Shown here piece by piece: positions 25,666 to 35,122 of a DNA stretch of 64,000 nucleotides. Source of the DNA: Tessaracoccus sp. MC1865 (GTDB lineage Bacteria > Actinomycetota > Actinomycetes > Propionibacteriales > Propionibacteriaceae); NCBI RefSeq assembly GCF_017815535.1, contig NZ_CP072596.1:2325614-2389613 (forward strand), in the 5' to 3' direction. The position numbers and the translations under genes were made by a program. Below the pieces are notes generated by a model that was not told the DNA's origin, ran no database searches, and saw only the letters and a list, made by a program, of their open reading frames with translations. Position 1 is the stretch's first letter. The number at the start of each line of letters is the position of its first letter.

Positions 25666-28371
25666 ATGTCGCATCCATTCGCCGCCCGCTGCGCGCGGGC
25701 CTTCGGTGTGGGTCTCCTGTCAGCCACCGTCGCGCTCAGCGCCGGGACTGCCATGGCCGCACCCGGGCAGGCACCCATCGCCACCACCCCCACCACTCCC
25801 GCACCCCCCATCGAGGAACAGCTGGCAGCTCTCGGCGACGAGGTCGTCAGCGGCCGCTGGTTCGTCGAGGTCGACGGGGCCCCCGAGATCGCCGGCGGCA
25901 CCGCCGGCGCCGCCAAACAGGCCCAGGACAAGGTCATGGCGGCAGCCAAGGCCGAGGGCATCGCGCTGAAGCAGCCGAAGCGCTTCACGGCCACGTGGAA
26001 CGGCGTCGCCGTCACCGCGAGCGCCGCCGACGCCAGCAAGCTCGACGCGCTGGCCGGGGTACGCGGGGTCTACGCCGTCGTCCAGGTGGACCAGCCCGTC
26101 CAAGACGCGGCCGCCAGCCCCGACATCAATTACGCGCGCACCATGACCGGCGCAGACGTCGCCAACCAGGAGTTGGGTTACACCGGCGCCGGGATCAAGG
26201 TCGGCATCATCGACTCCGGCATCGACTACAACCACCCGGACTTCGGGGGGTCCGGCACCAACGCCGAGACCAGGGACTTCCCCGGTGAGCGCGTCAAGTG
26301 GGGCTGGGACTTCGTCGGCGACGCCTACGACGCGAATAGCGACGACCCGGCCATCAACACCCCCGTCGGTGACCGCTGGCCCGACGACTGCGGCGGGCAC
26401 GGCACGCACGTGGCGGGCATCGTGGGCGCCGACGGTGAGGTCACCGGCGTCGCCCCTGACGTCGACTTCGGCTCCTACCGCGTCTTCGGCTGCGACGGTT
26501 CCTCCAGCTCCGAAATCATCATCGAGGCCATGGACCGCGCGTACGCAGACGGCATGGACGTCATCAACATGAGCCTCGGCGCGTCGCTGCAGACCTGGCC
26601 CAGCTACCCCACTGCGCAGGCTGCGGACCGCCTCGTCGACGCCGGCGTGGTCATGGTCATCTCCCAGGGCAACTCCGGCGCCAGCGGCACCTTCTCCGGC
26701 GGCGCGCCCTCCGTCGCGCACAACGTGATCTCCGTCGGCTCGGTAGACAACGAGCAGTACATGGCGAACTACCTGACCTCCACCGCAGGCACCGAGCTCG
26801 CCTACATGACGGCGACAGGCTCTCCCGCCCCGGAGCCCGGCACCACGTTCGCGCTGGTCAACGCCGACCCGGTCACCGCCTGCGTGCCCGCCGAGATCGA
26901 GGCGGCCGGCGCGGACGGCCAGGCGCTGCTCATCCAGCGCGGCGGCTGCACCTTCCACGAGAAGGCGCTCAACGCCCAGAACGCCGGCTACGACGCCGTG
27001 CTGATCTACAACAACGCCTCGGGCATCATCAACATGACGGTGGAGGGCACCACACCCATCACGATCCCCGCCATCAGCCTCCTCCAGGCCGACGGCACGG
27101 TCCTGGCAGCCGAAGCCGCTGCCGGCGCCACCAGTATCACGTTCTCCAAGGACCAGAAGCGCTTCGACAACCCCACGGGCGGCTCCCAGTCGGACTTCAG
27201 TTCCTACGGCCTGGCCGCGGACCTGACCCTGAAGCCCGATGTGTCGGCCCCCGGCGGCAGCATCTACTCCACCTACCCGTTGGAAGAGGGCGGCTACGCC
27301 ACGCTGGGTGGCACGTCGATGGCGGCCCCGCACGTCGCCGGCGCCGCGGCGCTCGTGCTGGAGGCCCGCCCCCAGGTGGATCCGTACGAGGTCCGGACGC
27401 TGCTCACCACCACTGCTGACCCCTTCATCTGGGGCCTCTTGCCCCAATACGGGTTGGCCGAACCGGTGCACCGCCAGGGCGGCGGCCTCGTGGACATCCC
27501 GCACGCCATCACCACGGCGACATTCGTGGAGCCGCAAAAGATCTCGCTGGGCGAGAGCGCGGCCGGACCGGTCACGACCACGATCAAGGTGACCAACACC
27601 TCCGACCGTGACCTGACCTACGACCTCGGTGTGGAACACGGCGTGGGCACCTGGGGCGAGTCGACCGACTCTCTCGGGTTCTACATCCTCGAGGCCGACG
27701 TCACATTCTCCGCCGACAGCCTCATGGTGCCGGCCGGTCAGAGCGCCACCGCCACAGTGACCATCGACGAGAGCTTCGAGGCGGAGCTCGACGGCGCTAT
27801 CTACGGCGGCTGGATCACGCTCACGTCCGGGAGCGAAGACCTCGTGATCCCGTTCGCGGGTCTGGCCGGTGACTACCAGTCGCTCACCTCACTGGAGTTC
27901 GCGGCGCTCACCTACATCGACGACGAGGGCGTTCTCTCCGTGGCCGAGCCGTGGCAGACGTTCACGCTCGCCGACGGCGACATCCCGCGCATCGCGCTGT
28001 ACCTCGCGTACCCCGTATCGGGGCTGTACGTCGACGTCTACCGGGCGAACCCGGACGGCACCCGCGGTGAGAAGGTGCACGCGAACTACCTCAACTACGC
28101 CACTGAGGTGGACCTCGGCCGCTTCGGCGACCTCGCCACCATCGCGTGGGACGGCACCTATCAGGGCAACCAGAGCGGCAACGGCAAGCTGCGCACCGTC
28201 GCCGACGGCAGCTACGTCCTCCAGGTCCGCGTGCTCAAGGCGCTGGGCGATCCCTCGAACCCGGACCACTGGGAGACGTGGGATTCCGCCCCGCTCACGA
28301 TCGATCGTGCGCAAGGCATCGACGATCCCCGCGACTACAACGGTCCCAGCAAGGGCCGCGGTAAGCGCTGA
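25666..28371 (+). CDS. Secreted S8 subtilisin-like serine protease
   Basis: This 901-residue exported protease has a signal peptide (ending near TAMAAPGQ, residue 30), an I9-type propeptide (about 58-140, GRWFVEVDG to VYAVVQVDQP) and a split S8 domain. The catalytic triad is Asp183 (IIDSGIDYNHPDF), His245 (GHGTHVAGI) and Ser551 (GGTSMAAPHVAG). A PA-type insert lies between His and Ser (about 380-480). The C-terminal region carries Fn3-like beta domains. It has no LPXTG anchor, so it is probably released. ATG 25666 follows AGGAGGA. Confidence 0.92.
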   Translation: MSHPFAARCARAFGVGLLSATVALSAGTAMAAPGQAPIATTPTTPAPPIEEQLAALGDEVVSGRWFVEVDGAPEIAGGTAGAAKQAQDKVMAAAKAEGIALKQPKRFTATWNGVAVTASAADASKLDALAGVRGVYAVVQVDQPVQDAAASPDINYARTMTGADVANQELGYTGAGIKVGIIDSGIDYNHPDFGGSGTNAETRDFPGERVKWGWDFVGDAYDANSDDPAINTPVGDRWPDDCGGHGTHVAGIVGADGEVTGVAPDVDFGSYRVFGCDGSSSSEIIIEAMDRAYADGMDVINMSLGASLQTWPSYPTAQAADRLVDAGVVMVISQGNSGASGTFSGGAPSVAHNVISVGSVDNEQYMANYLTSTAGTELAYMTATGSPAPEPGTTFALVNADPVTACVPAEIEAAGADGQALLIQRGGCTFHEKALNAQNAGYDAVLIYNNASGIINMTVEGTTPITIPAISLLQADGTVLAAEAAAGATSITFSKDQKRFDNPTGGSQSDFSSYGLAADLTLKPDVSAPGGSIYSTYPLEEGGYATLGGTSMAAPHVAGAAALVLEARPQVDPYEVRTLLTTTADPFIWGLLPQYGLAEPVHRQGGGLVDIPHAITTATFVEPQKISLGESAAGPVTTTIKVTNTSDRDLTYDLGVEHGVGTWGESTDSLGFYILEADVTFSADSLMVPAGQSATATVTIDESFEAELDGAIYGGWITLTSGSEDLVIPFAGLAGDYQSLTSLEFAALTYIDDEGVLSVAEPWQTFTLADGDIPRIALYLAYPVSGLYVDVYRANPDGTRGEKVHANYLNYATEVDLGRFGDLATIAWDGTYQGNQSGNGKLRTVADGSYVLQVRVLKALGDPSNPDHWETWDSAPLTIDRAQGIDDPRDYNGPSKGRGKR

Positions 28372-30905
28372 CCCCTGACCGAGGTGGCGATCTCGTCCTC
28401 GTGGATCTCCTCGCGCACGAGTCGCACCAAGGTCGCCGGGGCGGCGGGGTGCGCGGCGAGCCAGTCACGGCCCGCCGCGTGCCCGCCCTCCGGGAACCCG
28501 CCCCGCACGAGCCGCATGGCGATCTCAATCGGGTGGTCGCGCCACACCTGCTCGAGAGAGGCGAAGTACCGTCCAGCGTACGGTTCCCTCAGTTCCCGCT
28601 GGCCGGGTGCGGTGAAGCCCGCCAGCAGCGCATCGACGGCGTCGTTGGTCTCACCGTCGACGGTGTGCGCCCGGCGCCACGCCTCCTCCTTCACCGCCGC
28701 CTCCGGGCGCGAAGCCCAGGCCCGCAGGCGCGCCGTGCGCCCCGCCGCGGTGTCGTCGGCCGCCAACGCGGCATCCAGTTCGGCGTCGGTGGCGGCCCCC
28801 TGAGTCGAGAGGCTCTGCCACGCCAGCCAGGTGAGATCCGGCGAGAGTTCGAGCCCGTCGACCCCACCGTCGAGCACCCACCGCACGTCCTGCGCGGCCA
28901 GCGCGGCCGCGCGGAGGTACGCGCGGGCCCACAGCAACTGCTCCGGGGAGCCGGCCTCGGCGGCCCCCGTGGCCGCGCGGGCACCGTCGCGCCACTGCAC
29001 GGCCAGGAGGTGGTCGGTGCTGTAGCGCGACACCGCGATGAAGGCGCGCTCGATCAGTGAGGCGAGTACGCCGGTCTGCCGCTCGCCCGACCCCACCACG
29101 GACGCGACGAAGGCACCCGGCTGGAGGTAGCCGGCGCGGACGTCGTGCCACAGGGCCGTCCAGGCGACGGCACGGGGCAGTGGGTCCAGGTCGCCGACGT
29201 GTCCCAGGAGGAAACCGCGCGACGTCTCGTCGAGCGCGACCTTGGCGAACGTGTGATCGAGGTCGTTGAGGAGGACGGCGTCCGGCAGCGGCCGGCCTGC
29301 GGCGGCGACGACGGGGGTTTCGCCCGCGGCGAGCACCACGTCGTGGCGGCTGTCGAGTTCCAGCCGGTCCCCCACCAGACGGTAGAGACCCACCGTCGTG
29401 GCGTGCGGCCGGCCTGCGTCTGCGTCGCCCGCGCCGAAGAAGTCGCGGTGCACAACCAATTCGCGCACGGTGCCATCGCCCGGCTCGGCGAGGACCGTGG
29501 CGCTCAGCGTGTCGTGGCCGGCGGTCTGCAACCAGGCCGCGCTCCAGGTGCTCAGGTTCCGGTCGGTCTCTGCGGCCAACGCGTCGATGAAGTCCGCCAG
29601 CGTGGCGGAGGAGAAGGCATGCGCCGTGAAGTAGCGACGCGAGCCCGCGAGGAACGCGGGGAGGCCGACGAAGTGCACCAGCTGCGTGAGAGCGGAGGCG
29701 CCCTTGGAATAGGTGATGCGGTCGAAGTTGGTCTTGGCCGCCTCGAGGTCCGGGATGTCGGCGACCACGGGATGGGTGGTCGGCATGGAATCAGCGAGGT
29801 AGGCGCCCACCTTGCGCTGGGTGGCGAAGTTGACCCAGCCCTCGTCGAAGCCCGCGGCTTCGACGGAGACGTGGGTGCCCATGAACTCGGCGAAGGATTC
29901 CTTCAGCCACAGGTCTCCCCACCAGCGCGGGGTGACGAGGTCGCCGAACCACATGTGGCTCATCTCGTGGAGAACGGTGTTGGCGCGCCCCTGCAACTGC
30001 GCCGGCGTGGGAGTGGAGCGGAAGAGGTACTGCTCGGTGAACGTGACCAGCCCCGGGTTCTCCATGGCCCCGAGGTTGTACTCGGGCACGAAGATCTGGT
30101 CGTACTTGGCGCCCCACGGGTAAGGGCTGAAGTTCTCGGTGAACCAGTCGAGGCCGGCCCTGGTGACGCGGAACAGTTCGTCGGCATCCAGGTGCTGCAC
30201 GAGGCTCCTGCGGCAGAGCAGCCCGAGTTCGAGTTCCCGGGTTTCTGATGGGCCCGTCGGTTGGCGAGCGCCCAGCGGAGCGTCGGTCCACGCCGCGGTC
30301 ACCCGGTGGTACGGACCCGCGCAGAGGCAGGTGATGTACGTCGACAGCGTGGCCGTGGGCTCGAAATCGACCCGCACCACGCCGTCGGAGACCGGCGTCC
30401 GGTTCGCCTCGGGCTGGTTGGAGCCGAACCACCAGCCAGCCGGACCGGTGACCGAGAAGGTGAAGGGCGCCCGCACATCGGGCTGCTCCATGGTGGGGAA
30501 GACGCGCCGTGCGTCGGCGGGTTCGTACTGCGTGTACAGGTAGGTCTCGCCGTCCACCGGGTCCACGAAGCGGTGCAGGCCCTCCCCCGTGCGGGAATAA
30601 CGGGCGCGCGCCCCGACCAGCACCTCGCAGCGACGACCCACCGGCAGGTCGGTGAGACGGAGCCGGGCGCCGTCATACTGCACGGGTTGCGGCTCGCCGT
30701 CGATGAGCAGACTGTCCACTTCGCCGAGGAAATCGAGCCACGTCTCGCCCTCGGCCGCGGTGAGGGTGAGGCGCGCCACGACGGGGAAGTCATGGTGCGC
30801 CGGATCGACCGCGTCCCGCACGTCGACCTCGACATGGTAGGCGTGCACCTCGACGGTGGCGGCACGGTGGGCGGTTTCCTGCTGGCTGAGGTTCGCAGAC
30901 GACAT
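28335..30905 (-). CDS. pepN: Aminopeptidase N (M1 family)
   Basis: This 856-residue zinc aminopeptidase removes N-terminal residues from peptides. The exopeptidase signature GAMENPG and the zinc site HEMSH (His313, Glu314, His317) with third ligand Glu336 in WLKESFAEFMG are intact. An ERAP1-like C-terminal domain follows. ATG 30905 gives MSSANLSQQETAHRAA; a -10-like TAGACT nine bases upstream and no good ribosome site suggest a leaderless transcript. An in-frame ATG ten codons upstream is the alternative. Its 3' end overlaps the convergent subtilase gene by 37 bases. Confidence 0.93.
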   Translation of the reverse strand: MSSANLSQQETAHRAATVEVHAYHVEVDVRDAVDPAHHDFPVVARLTLTAAEGETWLDFLGEVDSLLIDGEPQPVQYDGARLRLTDLPVGRRCEVLVGARARYSRTGEGLHRFVDPVDGETYLYTQYEPADARRVFPTMEQPDVRAPFTFSVTGPAGWWFGSNQPEANRTPVSDGVVRVDFEPTATLSTYITCLCAGPYHRVTAAWTDAPLGARQPTGPSETRELELGLLCRRSLVQHLDADELFRVTRAGLDWFTENFSPYPWGAKYDQIFVPEYNLGAMENPGLVTFTEQYLFRSTPTPAQLQGRANTVLHEMSHMWFGDLVTPRWWGDLWLKESFAEFMGTHVSVEAAGFDEGWVNFATQRKVGAYLADSMPTTHPVVADIPDLEAAKTNFDRITYSKGASALTQLVHFVGLPAFLAGSRRYFTAHAFSSATLADFIDALAAETDRNLSTWSAAWLQTAGHDTLSATVLAEPGDGTVRELVVHRDFFGAGDADAGRPHATTVGLYRLVGDRLELDSRHDVVLAAGETPVVAAAGRPLPDAVLLNDLDHTFAKVALDETSRGFLLGHVGDLDPLPRAVAWTALWHDVRAGYLQPGAFVASVVGSGERQTGVLASLIERAFIAVSRYSTDHLLAVQWRDGARAATGAAEAGSPEQLLWARAYLRAAALAAQDVRWVLDGGVDGLELSPDLTWLAWQSLSTQGAATDAELDAALAADDTAAGRTARLRAWASRPEAAVKEEAWRRAHTVDGETNDAVDALLAGFTAPGQRELREPYAGRYFASLEQVWRDHPIEIAMRLVRGGFPEGGHAAGRDWLAAHPAAPATLVRLVREEIHEDEIATSVRGQRLPRPLLGPL

Positions 30906-31031
30906 GGAGCCTGAGTCTAGACGTGAGCATCGCACACCTCGGCGTGCGCCTCCGTACTTCGGGTTCGGGGGGTGCGGTTAGGGTTTCCCTAGAAGAAGGG
31001 ATACTTCCATGGCGAAAGACGAGGATGTCTC

Positions 31032-31820
31032 ATGTCCTACACCGTGAACTGCTCCATCCTCCTGACCGGGCTGCCGCTGCTCGAGCGCGCGCAGGCAGCA
31101 CGGGACGCGGGATTCGATGCGGTCGAGTTCTGGTGGCCATTCGCCACCTCCATCCCGCATGCAGCCGAGATCGCGGCCTTCGAGGCCTCGCTGCGCAACG
31201 CGGGCGTGCAGCTCACCGGCCTCAACTTCAACGCCGGGGACATGGCGGGGGGTGAGCGTGGCCTCGTGTCGCTCCTGGGCCGAGAGGATGAGTTCGTCGC
31301 CAACCTGGACGTGGTCGCCGGCATCGGGGAGCGCACCGGCTGCCGCGCCTTCAATGCGCTCTACGGCCTGCGCGACGACGCCTACACCCCGGACGAACAG
31401 GACGCGCACGCCGTAGCGATGCTCCGCAAAGCTGCGGACGCCGTCGACCGGATCGGTGGCACCGTGCTCGTTGAGCCCGTGTCGGGTGCCGAGGGCTACC
31501 GCCTGAAGACCGCCGCCGATGTGCTCGCCGTCATCGCCGAAGTGGGTCGTGACAACGTCAAGCTGCTCGCCGACTTCTTCCACCTCGCCGCCAACGATGA
31601 CGACGTCGCCGCCGTGATCGAGGACCACGCAGCCGACTTCGGCCACATCCAGATCGCCGACTTCCCCGGCCGGGGCGCCCCCGGCACGGGCATCCTCCCG
31701 CTGGCCACCTGGCTCGAACGCTCGCAGGAACTCGGCTACGACGGCCACATCGGCCTGGAGTACAAGCAGCCCGACGCGCCCTTCGCCTTCGTCGGCCAGG
31801 GCGTCCTCCCCGGCATCTGA
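31032..31820 (+). CDS. hyi: Hydroxypyruvate isomerase-like TIM-barrel protein
   Basis: This 262-residue xylose-isomerase-like barrel interconverts hydroxypyruvate and tartronate semialdehyde in its best-known family members. Family features are VNCSILLTGLPLLERAQAA, the early FDAVEFWWPF, TVLVEPVSG (metal-binding Glu), LLADFFHLAAN, FGHIQIADFPGRGAPGTG and YDGHIGLEYKQP. It leads a three-gene rightward set with glxR and glxK, which strongly supports the assignment. CGAGGA lies upstream of the ATG. Confidence 0.85.
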   Translation: MSYTVNCSILLTGLPLLERAQAARDAGFDAVEFWWPFATSIPHAAEIAAFEASLRNAGVQLTGLNFNAGDMAGGERGLVSLLGREDEFVANLDVVAGIGERTGCRAFNALYGLRDDAYTPDEQDAHAVAMLRKAADAVDRIGGTVLVEPVSGAEGYRLKTAADVLAVIAEVGRDNVKLLADFFHLAANDDDVAAVIEDHAADFGHIQIADFPGRGAPGTGILPLATWLERSQELGYDGHIGLEYKQPDAPFAFVGQGVLPGI

Positions 31821-31853
31821 CCCGCTCCTACCCATTCGTCGAAAGGCGTTCTC

Positions 31854-32732
31854 ATGACCAACATCGCATTCATCGGCCTGGGCATCATGGGGCTCCCCAT
31901 GGCGAGGAACCTCGTCAAGGCGGGCCACACCGTCGTCGCCTTCAACCGCAGCCCCGGGAAGGTGCAGCAGTTCGCCGCCGAAGGCGGCCGGGGCGCCACG
32001 TCCGTCGCCGAGGCAGTGAAGGACGCCGACGTCATCATCACGATGGTGCCGGATTCCCCCGACGTCGAGGCCGTGGTGACCGGTGACGAGGGAGTGTTCG
32101 CCAACGCGAAGCGGGGCGCCATCTGGATCGACACATCCACCATCCGCCCAGACGTCGCCCAGCGCCTCGCGCAACAGGCCACCGAAGCCGGCATCCGCGC
32201 GATCGACGCCCCCGTGTCGGGCGGCGAGGCCGGCGCGGTCGAGGGCAACCTGTCGATCATGGTTGGCGGCGACGCGGGCGTGGTGGAGGAGGCCCGCCCC
32301 GTGCTCGAGGACGTCGGTACCACCATCGTGCACGTCGGCCCGGCCGGTAGCGGCCAGACGGTGAAGGCTGCCAACCAGCTCATCGTGGCCGGCACCATCC
32401 AGCTCGTGGCCGAGTCGCTCGTGTTCCTCGAGGCCCACGGCGTCGACCTCGAAGCCGCCGTCCAGGTACTCGCCGGCGGCCTCGCCGGGAACCGCATCCT
32501 CGACCGCAAGGCCGCCTCGATGATCAAGGGCGAGTTCGCTCCCGGGTTCCGCATCGACCTGCACCACAAGGACCTCGGAATCGTCACCTCTGCGGCCCGT
32601 GAGGCGGGGGTCATCCTCCCCGTCGGCACGATCGTCGCCCAGCTCATGAACTCCGCCCGCCAGCGCGGGTACGGATCGCTGGACCACTCGGCTCTGCTGA
32701 AGCTCGCGCAGGACCTGGCCGGCAAGAGCTGA
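31854..32732 (+). CDS. glxR: 2-hydroxy-3-oxopropionate (tartronate semialdehyde) reductase
   Basis: This 292-residue beta-hydroxyacid dehydrogenase reduces tartronate semialdehyde to D-glycerate with NAD(P)H. The dinucleotide site is FIGLGIMGLPMARNL, substrate binding is in DAPVSGGEAGA, and the catalytic lysine is in GQTVKAANQL. It lies 33 bases after hyi with GAAAGG upstream. Its product is the substrate of the glycerate kinase downstream. Confidence 0.9.
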   Translation: MTNIAFIGLGIMGLPMARNLVKAGHTVVAFNRSPGKVQQFAAEGGRGATSVAEAVKDADVIITMVPDSPDVEAVVTGDEGVFANAKRGAIWIDTSTIRPDVAQRLAQQATEAGIRAIDAPVSGGEAGAVEGNLSIMVGGDAGVVEEARPVLEDVGTTIVHVGPAGSGQTVKAANQLIVAGTIQLVAESLVFLEAHGVDLEAAVQVLAGGLAGNRILDRKAASMIKGEFAPGFRIDLHHKDLGIVTSAAREAGVILPVGTIVAQLMNSARQRGYGSLDHSALLKLAQDLAGKS

Positions 32733-32794
32733 GCCACTCCCCCCCAACCGGACCATCCCCGACGACGACAGTCGCACCCACTAAGGAGACCGCT

Positions 32795-32890
32795 CATGAC
32801 CCGGTCCTCATCCACCTGCGTATCGACGTCCAGATGACGGAGATCGAGTTCGACATCGAGACCCGCGGACCGTCGCCCGCCGGCGACTGA
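32795..32890 (+). pseudogene. Possible short coding remnant between glxR and glxK
   Basis: An ATG at 32796 with a good AAGGAG site opens a frame of only 13 codons. In the frame one base earlier, DPVLIHLRIDVQMTEIEFDI reads to a stop at 32890. This looks like a protein end, and PVLIHLRIDV recalls the C-terminal strand of thiamine-diphosphate enzymes such as glyoxylate carboligase. The stretch may be the fused start and end of a deleted gene. The similarity is by eye over about 20 residues. Confidence 0.25.
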
Positions 32891-32900
32891 GGAGGCCTTC

Positions 32901-34055
32901 GTGTTGGTCGTCATCGCCCCCGACAAATTCAAGGGTTCCCTGGCTGCGCATGAGGTCGTCGAGGCCATCGCCGCGGGTATCCGCGACGTGATGGGTGAAG
33001 GCGCAGAGATCGTGTCCCTCCCCGTCGCTGACGGCGGGGAGGGCACGGTCGAGGCGGCCATCTCGGCCGGGTACGAGCGGCGCACCGCCACGGTGCGCGG
33101 CCCACTCGGCCACGGAGTCAACGCCCACTGGGCACTTCGCGACTCGGAGGCTGTCATCGAAATGGCGGCGGCCTCCGGCCTCGAACTCATCCCCGCAGCT
33201 GAACGCGACGGTCTCCGGGCGTCGTCGTTCGGCACCGGAGAACTGGTGCGCGCAGCACTGGATGCCGGGGCCAGCACCATCGTCCTCGGCGTGGGCGGCT
33301 CCGCCTCCACCGACGGTGGCGCGGGCATGCTGGAAGCCCTCGGGGTCCGGCTCCTTGCCGCCGATGGCTCCCCCGTGGGTCCCGGTGGCGGCCCGTTGGC
33401 CGACCTCGCGCTGGTCGACGCCTCAGGGCTCGACCCGCGGCTGGCCGCCACGCGTTTCGTGCTGGCCAACGACGTGGACAACCCGCTCTGCGGACCCAGA
33501 GGCGCCGCTGCCGTCTTCGGGCCCCAGAAGGGCCTGACCCCGGACGCCATCCCCGTCATCGACGACGCCTTGGGGCGCTGGGCGAACCTCCTCGGCGAGG
33601 CCATCGGGCTCCCGCCAGGAGCGGATCTGCTCCCGGGCGCTGGCGCGGCCGGCGGGGTCGGCTTCGCGGCCCTCGCTGGGCTCGGGGCTGAATCCCGGCC
33701 GGGGGCCGAACTCGTGGCCGAGCTCGTGGGCGTGCCTCAGGCATTGGTCGGGGCGGATCTCGCCATCACCGGCGAGGGCAGCCTGGACGAGCAGTCCCTG
33801 GGAGGCAAGGCCCCGATGGGCGTGCTCGCCGCCGCCAGGAAGGTCGGGGTGCCCGCCGTGATCGTGTGCGGCAGGTCCCTGCTCGACGACGACCAATGGC
33901 AGCAAGCAGGATTCACCGCTCTCTACGCGCTCACCGATCGGGCCACCAGCCCGGAGGAGAGCATGCGCGAGGCGGCGAGGCTCCTGCGCGAGGTCGGACG
34001 AGAGATCGCGATGTCGATGTTGACGCCGCTCCCCCAGCGAAAAGGCCACGCCTGA
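32901..34055 (+). CDS. glxK: Glycerate kinase
   Basis: This 384-residue GarK/GlxK-type kinase phosphorylates D-glycerate to a phosphoglycerate that enters glycolysis. Conserved parts are VVIAPDKFKGSLAAHEV at the start, PVADGGEGTVEA, LGVGGSASTDGGAGMLEALG, GAAAVFGPQKGLTP and ITGEGSLDEQSLGGKAP. The start is GTG at 32901 with GAGGAGG upstream. It closes the hyi-glxR-glxK route from tartronate semialdehyde to central metabolism. Confidence 0.92.
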   Translation: MLVVIAPDKFKGSLAAHEVVEAIAAGIRDVMGEGAEIVSLPVADGGEGTVEAAISAGYERRTATVRGPLGHGVNAHWALRDSEAVIEMAAASGLELIPAAERDGLRASSFGTGELVRAALDAGASTIVLGVGGSASTDGGAGMLEALGVRLLAADGSPVGPGGGPLADLALVDASGLDPRLAATRFVLANDVDNPLCGPRGAAAVFGPQKGLTPDAIPVIDDALGRWANLLGEAIGLPPGADLLPGAGAAGGVGFAALAGLGAESRPGAELVAELVGVPQALVGADLAITGEGSLDEQSLGGKAPMGVLAAARKVGVPAVIVCGRSLLDDDQWQQAGFTALYALTDRATSPEESMREAARLLREVGREIAMSMLTPLPQRKGHA

Positions 34056-34077
34056 CGAACTACCAGCCCCAGGGCGC

Positions 34078-34102
34078 CGTCGGCACCTGCAACGTGCCGA
34101 CG
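34078..34102. terminator. Terminator-like hairpin after glxK
   Basis: CGTCGGCAC, loop CTGCAAC, GTGCCGACG form a perfect 9-bp stem 22 bases past the glxK stop and ahead of the convergent sunset-domain gene. There is no U tract. The rest of 34056-34206 shows nothing else. Confidence 0.5.
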
Positions 34103-34206
34103 CGGAAGAGGCGCTGCGTCAGCGCCGTATGCCGCGCGGCGCCCGGCCGGGCGGTTGTTGACCCGCGGCGAGTAGGGTCAGTCAGAGCTATCCGACAGGG
34201 TGCCGC

Positions 34207-35022
34207 TCACACCTTGGCTGCCCGGTACCCGGCCGCCTCTGCCGCGCTACGCGTTGCGAAGCACTCCTCGGGCTGCGTGCGGCTGTAGTAGCGCTGATCG
34301 GGCATGTGGTAGATCATCGAGTTCGCGTTGCCCTTGATGGGATATGCCGACGGGCAGTTCCAGCCATTCGGCGAGGCGGACCCCGACGTCGGCGCCGGGG
34401 CCACCGTGACGGGAGCCGCGATCGCCGCTGGCCTGGGCGCGGCAGCTGCGCTGAGGAGTTGCTTGGGGCCCGGAGCCGGCGGCGCCAGGTACGGTGCCGG
34501 GGCCGGGATCGTCGTCACGGCGGGTACCGTGGAGGTGGAGAAGCGCACCATCGAGTTGAAGACCTCCTTGGTCTCCTGCTTCACGACTCCCCCGGCCTCC
34601 GAGGCGACGGTGGCGACGATGTAGTTGCGGCACGCGCCCCGGCCGGTGGCCGCGGTGTCACACTCGGTGCGCCACGTGCGGCCGTCCGTCGAGGTCCAGG
34701 AGCCGGTGTTGCCCAGCGGGTTCGATGCCCACGCCTGGCGTGCCGAGGGGAGGTAGGCGAGGTTGTTGAAGGCCCAGGTGTTCTGCTTGTACCACTGGCC
34801 GTTCTCCATGAAGACCTTGGTGGCGAAGATGTCCGTGGTGCACCGGATGATGGTCGCCGAGTAGTTGGAGCACGACGTCTGCCAGTAGCGGTCGTTGATG
34901 AGTTGCACACCGGGCGTTGAGTACACGTCGCCCGTGGTGGCCTGTGCGGGCGTCGGGACCAGTAGCCCCGCCGTCGCTATGACGGCTGCGGCGATCCCCG
35001 CGAGAATTTTGCGCATGGACAT
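34207..35022 (-). CDS. Secreted sunset-domain protein
   Basis: This 271-residue exported protein has a signal peptide (MSMRKILAGIAAAVIATAGL, cleavage near TPAQA-TT). The N-terminal domain (30-165) has several cysteines (TSCSNYSATIIRCTTDIFA, WRTECDTAATGRGACRNYIV) and an aromatic-rich core. A Pro/Ala linker follows. The C-terminal sunset domain begins NGWNCPSAYPIKGNANSMIY and ends with EECFATRSAAEAAGYR. Sunset domains are found in many secreted actinobacterial proteins; the role is not defined. The ATG at 35022 or 35016 starts the signal peptide. It is a single gene, convergent with glxK. Confidence 0.75.
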   Translation of the reverse strand: MSMRKILAGIAAAVIATAGLLVPTPAQATTGDVYSTPGVQLINDRYWQTSCSNYSATIIRCTTDIFATKVFMENGQWYKQNTWAFNNLAYLPSARQAWASNPLGNTGSWTSTDGRTWRTECDTAATGRGACRNYIVATVASEAGGVVKQETKEVFNSMVRFSTSTVPAVTTIPAPAPYLAPPAPGPKQLLSAAAAPRPAAIAAPVTVAPAPTSGSASPNGWNCPSAYPIKGNANSMIYHMPDQRYYSRTQPEECFATRSAAEAAGYRAAKV

Positions 35023-35122
35023 GTCATTTCCCCAATCACCGGGACCCCCGCCCGGTTCCGAGCAGTCTGACACAGCCGGAACTGGGCGCCATCCCCGGGG
35101 TGGGGCTATGCAGCCGAAAGCG

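Noticed and set aside
25720-27639. Long minus-strand frame opposite the subtilase
   Set aside because: Antisense artefact of high GC; the plus frame has the complete catalytic triad and signal peptide.
31009-31047. 12-codon frame overlapping the hyi start
   Set aside because: Too short and without a convincing ribosome site; no sign of a leader peptide role.
30978-33604. Long minus-strand frames opposite hyi, glxR and glxK
   Set aside because: They are antisense to three well-supported enzymes and show no recognisable motif.
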